DNA from: Promerops cafer
Taxonomy: Eukaryota; Chordata; Aves; Passeriformes; Nectariniidae
NCBI GenBank assembly: GCA_013398275.1
Contig: VZSE01008784.1
Span: 159,921 to 223,920, forward strand
Direction: 5' to 3'
Length of the DNA stretch: 64,000 nucleotides
A program made the position numbers and the translations under genes. The stretch's first letter is position 1; each line of letters opens with the position of its first letter. Positions 59,691-64,000 of this stretch are shown here, one piece after another. The notes beneath the pieces were generated by a model. It made no database searches. It had not been told where the DNA came from and saw only the letters and a list, made by a program, of their open reading frames with translations.

Positions 59691-62600
59691 GAGGCTCCTC
59701 AGTTTTTCTCTTGGAAAGTTAAACCCAAGAGAATCAGAAATTGCACCTGTTTGAGTGGTCAAGTGCACAGAAAAGGGGAAGAACAGAAATCTTCAAAATA
59801 AGATTGCAGCTGAGATCAGGAGGTTATATCAGAACTGAGGGCTGAAGCTGGATTTTATGTCTTTGTCTAATACCAATAGGATTTTTGCCTCTTCACTCAC
59901 AGAAGTTCAGAAGTCAGCTGGCATTGTGAGCAGTATCCCAGGCTGTTCTTGGCTGCCTCAAGACAATTCCTGCTCCTGAGGCAAGCTGCATCTTGTTTCT
60001 TTCTTCTGGGTCAGGTCCAGGCTAAGGAACAGACTCCCACGTGACACTTCTGACTCCCCATCTTCTGAAATACAAATACAAACATCAGCCCGCATGTATT
60101 TGTGTCTCTTGATGAAAGGAGGGTAGTTTGGCTTTGGTTTTTTTTTTTTTGCTTTCCTTCCTGAAATAGCCTCTAGTGATCTTCAGCCCAGGAGTCCACA
60201 GGCTGTTGCTCACACTGCTACTCACGTCAGAGGTATCAGCCCTTCACCTTCCCCATCTTAACCCCAAATTTGAATTCCAAACATTATTACTTCGTGCCCA
60301 GTCGCACAAGGAGATAGGTGACGACATTCAATAAAATCGGATTACTGGCAAGTTAAGTGGTCCCAAGCTGGATCCCAGCCCGAGGATTTTCTAGCTGCAC
60401 AGGCTTCCCTCGGTCATTTTCTGTGAGAAGAGGTAAACATTGCCAGGCTGCCTGGAGACGTCAGTCAAACGTTGTGACAAATCTGAACGCAGGAATTACA
60501 AGGTGCAGAGAAGATAAAACTGTCTTGGGAAATTTATCCCAGCACTGTGAAGAACAAGAGCAACTCCTACTTCATGTTTTCCTCTCCTTTGTCCAGTTTA
60601 CTTCTAAACTGCAGAAGAAATGGGGTGTCTGTACCCTTTGGGGAATCACAAAAACATTTTTCCCCAACAAGGAAATCTTGTGTCATGTGGAGTCTTCCTC
60701 CTCCTGAGAGGGTTTCAGCCCAGCTGACTTGCATACCTTGAAACCACTGACTCCCTGTGCTGTTCTTTCAGAGCCTTACATAAATATTTGGCTGGAACAC
60801 AAAGACCCAGGTAAATGTGAACTTGTGACATCAATGTCGGAATTAAATAACACACTTGACTCACTTAAGCCCATGAGATTTTAAATAATCATACTGTCAA
60901 TAATAAATTTTAAAGTAAATTCTTATTTTTGGCTCCCACTTCTCAGGCAGATGCGCAGGCCATTCTCCAAAGGGTTTCCCTTCACCTCTGAGACATTAAT
61001 GTTTGGAGTTGAAAGCAAAAGCCTCTATATAATTTCCTGGCCCTGTGATTTTGGTATTTAGGAAAACCTCCAGAGCTGTGCTCTGGAGTGATAAAATTCC
61101 TAGTTAGCAATGCTGCATGTCTTGGGGTGTCAGAGACTGTTTCTCTGAAATACCAATGCCTTTTTGACACCCTCAGAAAGTGCCCAATTTCCCCAATTAG
61201 GTTTTTTTTCCTGACCTTTCCCCAGCTGATGGTTGGGATGTACTTTATCAGACACCCAGCTTTTGAAGCAGCCATGCTAAATATCCCTTTCTTTTTGCCA
61301 TCAGCTGCTCGTGATTCACAGCCTTGATCTGACACCCTCAGTAATTATCCCCTTTCCAGCAGGGGCAGACTCGGAGCCAGAGCAAGTGGGAAGGCACCTG
61401 TACCCTGCAAAGCAGCAGGAATAATGTGAGACCTTCCTGCTGCCCTCCTGAAGAGGAGGCTTAGCTCCATGTTTCTGGTTGAATCCCTTTTTCCAAGAAT
61501 TGGAAGCTGTGCTGCTGTTTCAGCCACCGTGGTGATTGCCAGCAGCCGAGGTTTGAGGAAACAAAAGAGCAAAACGTCCAAAAAGTCTGTTGAGAACTCA
61601 CAAAACTCCCCATTAAATGCCAGGGTGCCTTTTGTGATAATTAAGAGAAAACCTACATCCCAATTCAGCAATCTAGAAGGACTTAGATGCTCAGGGGATG
61701 AAGCTCCCTCCTCTTTGCCCAAGGCCAAAGGACCAGCACTGCCCAGGTCTGCTGGTGGCACCAACCAGACAGAATTCTTCTCCTAACTCTCATTAGTTAC
61801 AAACATCACACTATAAAACCAAATCCAGCCTGACTTTTAGATGGATTTCAGACTGTTCTGTTTTCCTTAGGTTGCTGCCAGGGGAGCTCTGTTCTTATCT
61901 GTTATTCCCACAGCCCTCAGTTAGAGAGGAGGCCCAACACACCTTGGGGAAACCCCCATCTTCCAGGCAATGAGCCACAGGATATTTTTGCAGTGTTTTA
62001 TGGGCACTGGTGCCATAAACAGAGAGTTTGAGGAGCTCAGCATCACCCCCCTCCTCTCTATCCCAGGGTCTCTGTTCTACTGAAGCAGCCCAGGTTTTTC
62101 CCTGGGCTGTCTTGGCTTGCCAGTCAACACCAAAAATTGGGAGAGTGTGTGTGTGAATGGGATCTGTTATTAAAAATACTCCTCAGGGAGAGAAGGAACT
62201 GCCTCTCTGACACTGGCAGGATTAATAATGTGAACCAACACATTCATTCATTTATTGCAACTCAAGTTTCATGGGTTTGGGTGCTGTGTGGTGCACAGTT
62301 GTAGCAAGAAGAGCTGAGGCTGGGCTGAGGCGCCTGGAAAGTGTCTCTGCACTGACCCAGAAATTAAATCAGGACAAGAAACCTTTTCTGGGGACAACAT
62401 GAAAAGCAGGGAGGGCTGAGCCAGCAAACCCAAGCATGTCCTTCGTCTTCTCCTCGCAACAAGAATAAAGTCCACCTTTAACTGAAGGCATCAAGAGAAC
62501 CACATTTGAAAAGTCCTTTATGGAGTGAAGGTTATCTTTACCACCTCTGGGTCCAGGCTGGGAAGGTTCCTGGTTTAGCTGCATCCAGCAGAGGCAAGAG

Positions 62601-62879
62601 GAGGATTCAGTGCAAAGCCCTGAGCTTGTTTTCAGTCTCCTCCCAGCTGCAGCGAGCACTCCTTACCTGAACACCACAAAACAACTTTCAGTGCCTCAAC
62701 ACAAAACAATGCCAAGACTTGATCATAATTTTGTCCTTCGTGCTTTGGGTGCATGGTTTCCTTTGAGACATTCTCAAACAGGTGCAAACCTTTCCCAGAG
62801 AACACCCAGTGAAAATGTACATCCTCTGGGGGGAAGAGGAGGGGTCAGTGTTTGTGTGGTGTTTATGCAGAAGGTGATC
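59691..62879. other. Unique non-coding DNA
   Basis: No gene or repeat recognised. A few scattered CpGs occur at 60290-60500. A 12-T run lies near 60140. Confidence 0.5.
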
Positions 62880-64000
62880 CCAAATTAACCCCACCTCCAG
62901 ATGAGAATGCCAAATAAAACCCCAGCCCTGCTGAGAATCCCAAAAATGAACCCAATCTGGATGAAAATCCACAAGTAACCCACACCTGGATGTGAATCTG
63001 AAATCAAACCCCAAACCCCTATCCAGATGAAAATCCCAAATCCACCCCCAAATGCTTATCCTGATAAAACCCACACATTTTTGCCATGCAGGTAGGAATC
63101 CCAAAGAGATCTACATCCAAACAAAAACCTTAAATCCTTGTTCATGTGGGTGGGAACCCAAAATCAATTTACAAACCACCATCCAGATTAAAATTCCCAA
63201 TCCCCCACAAGTCTTCACCATGACAAAAACCCCAAATCCACCCTCAGCTCCAGTGAAAGCCCCCAATCACTCCTATGTAGGTTGAAATACCAAATCATCC
63301 TCCTCTCATTCCCCTAAAAACCTCAAATCCTCCCCAACATCCCAAATCCAATGAAAACCCAAACCCCCCCACATAGATGGGAATGACAAATCCCCCCTCA
63401 AACGGCCCACCCTGACAAAAAACGCAAATCTTTCCAAAGTCTTCATCCTGATGAATATTCCAAACTCCCTCTATGCAGGCAGGAATCCCACCACCCCCCA
63501 AGCCCTCATCCCAGTGGAAATCCCACATGCACTCCTAAATCAAATATAACCCCCAAATCCCTCCATGCAGTTGAGAACCCCAAATCCCAACCCCACATCC
63601 CCATCCCAGTGAAATCCTCAAACTTCCTGATGCAGTTGACAACCCCAAATCCCAATCCAAACAAAACCCCTAAACCCTCTCCAATCTCCCAGCTCCAAAG
63701 AAACACCCAAATCCCCCTAAACCCCCTCTCCAGAAAAACCCCTAAACCCCTTTACAACCTCCCAACTGAAACAAAACCCTCAAATCCCTCCATGGAGTTG
63801 AGAACCCCAAATACCAATGAAACCCCTAAATCTTCTCCAGCCTTCCAACCCCAACAAAACTCTCAAATCCCTCCATGCAGTTGAGAACCCCAAATCCTCC
63901 AATACCCCTATCCTAATGAACCCCTAAGCCCTCTCCAACCTCCCAGTTCCAATGAAACCCCTCAACTCTCTCCAACCTCCCAACCCCATTCCCATTCCCA
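62880..64000. repeat. Degenerate C/A-rich minisatellite
   Basis: A G-poor array built from recurring words such as GAAAATCCCAAATCC, CATGCAGTTGAGAACCCC and CAATGAAACCCCTAAACCC. In the first ~200 bp the spacing is about 33 bp, visible as a repeating ~11-residue pattern in one minus-strand frame. Further on, the ATGCAGTTGAGAACCCCAAA word recurs at spacings of roughly 65-160 bp (starts near 63565, 63630, 63793, 63875). The array continues past the window end. Not coding: frames stay open on both strands because of composition. Confidence 0.85.

Noticed and set aside
63660..63780. CCCTAAACCC words resembling plant-type telomere repeat
   Set aside because: Irregular, and embedded in the degenerate minisatellite. 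Vertebrate telomeres use CCCTAA, and no regular tandem is present.
63052..63884. Pro/Asn/Thr-rich and Gly/Phe/Trp-rich frames resembling a repetitive protein
   Set aside because: They occur on both strands of the minisatellite and shift frame between units. Composition explains them.

Overview
The window reads as nuclear DNA of a bird, probably a passerine. Nearly every interspersed repeat is a 5'-truncated CR1 LINE ending in the avian CR1 3' tail (CCTTCCAACCCAAACCATTC followed by an ATTCTRTG-type end). No mammalian L1, Alu or MIR was seen, and bacterial-style gene packing is absent. I found no convincing protein-coding exon, tRNA, rRNA or recognisable small RNA. The open frames are short, lie in repeats or low-complexity DNA, or have no family resemblance I can name. 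I treat the window as intergenic or intronic.

Layout. 1-4429: mostly unique DNA with a small CpG-rich patch (2568-2655) and a 59-bp tandem duplication carrying a perfect palindrome (3055-3148). 4430-22400: unique DNA with about a dozen CR1 copies in both orientations and a GGAGA/GGACA pentamer array broken by a 95-N gap (12755-12961). 22427-28008: a block in which 2,269 bp (23387-25655) recurs almost identically at 25740-28008. The copies are separated by one N and by an 80-bp repeat of 22427-22506. This most likely represents two overlapping allelic contigs left side by side, and the second allele lacks 880 bp that contain a CR1. 28009-39700: unique DNA with a few CR1 copies. 39715-42320: two old, diverged LINE ORF2 remnants on the minus strand. 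One, about 1.6 kb long, resembles the CR1-L3-like family known from turtles and crocodilians and still shows an FADD reverse-transcriptase motif. The other is a more typical CR1 RT fragment. 42320-53800: CR1 fragments, a CpG-dense 80-bp patch (44015-44096), and a repeat-free GC-rich stretch with the longest stop-free frame (49562-50638). 53800-62880: mostly unique, with a paired MEF2/TEAD-like motif cluster at 54030-54144 and a long inverted repeat at 58024-58050. 62880-64000: a degenerate, G-poor, C/A-rich minisatellite that runs off the end of the window.

No set of genes works together here. The biology that can be read is retrotransposon history, tandem repeats, assembly structure and a few candidate regulatory patches. 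I found no previously undescribed gene system.
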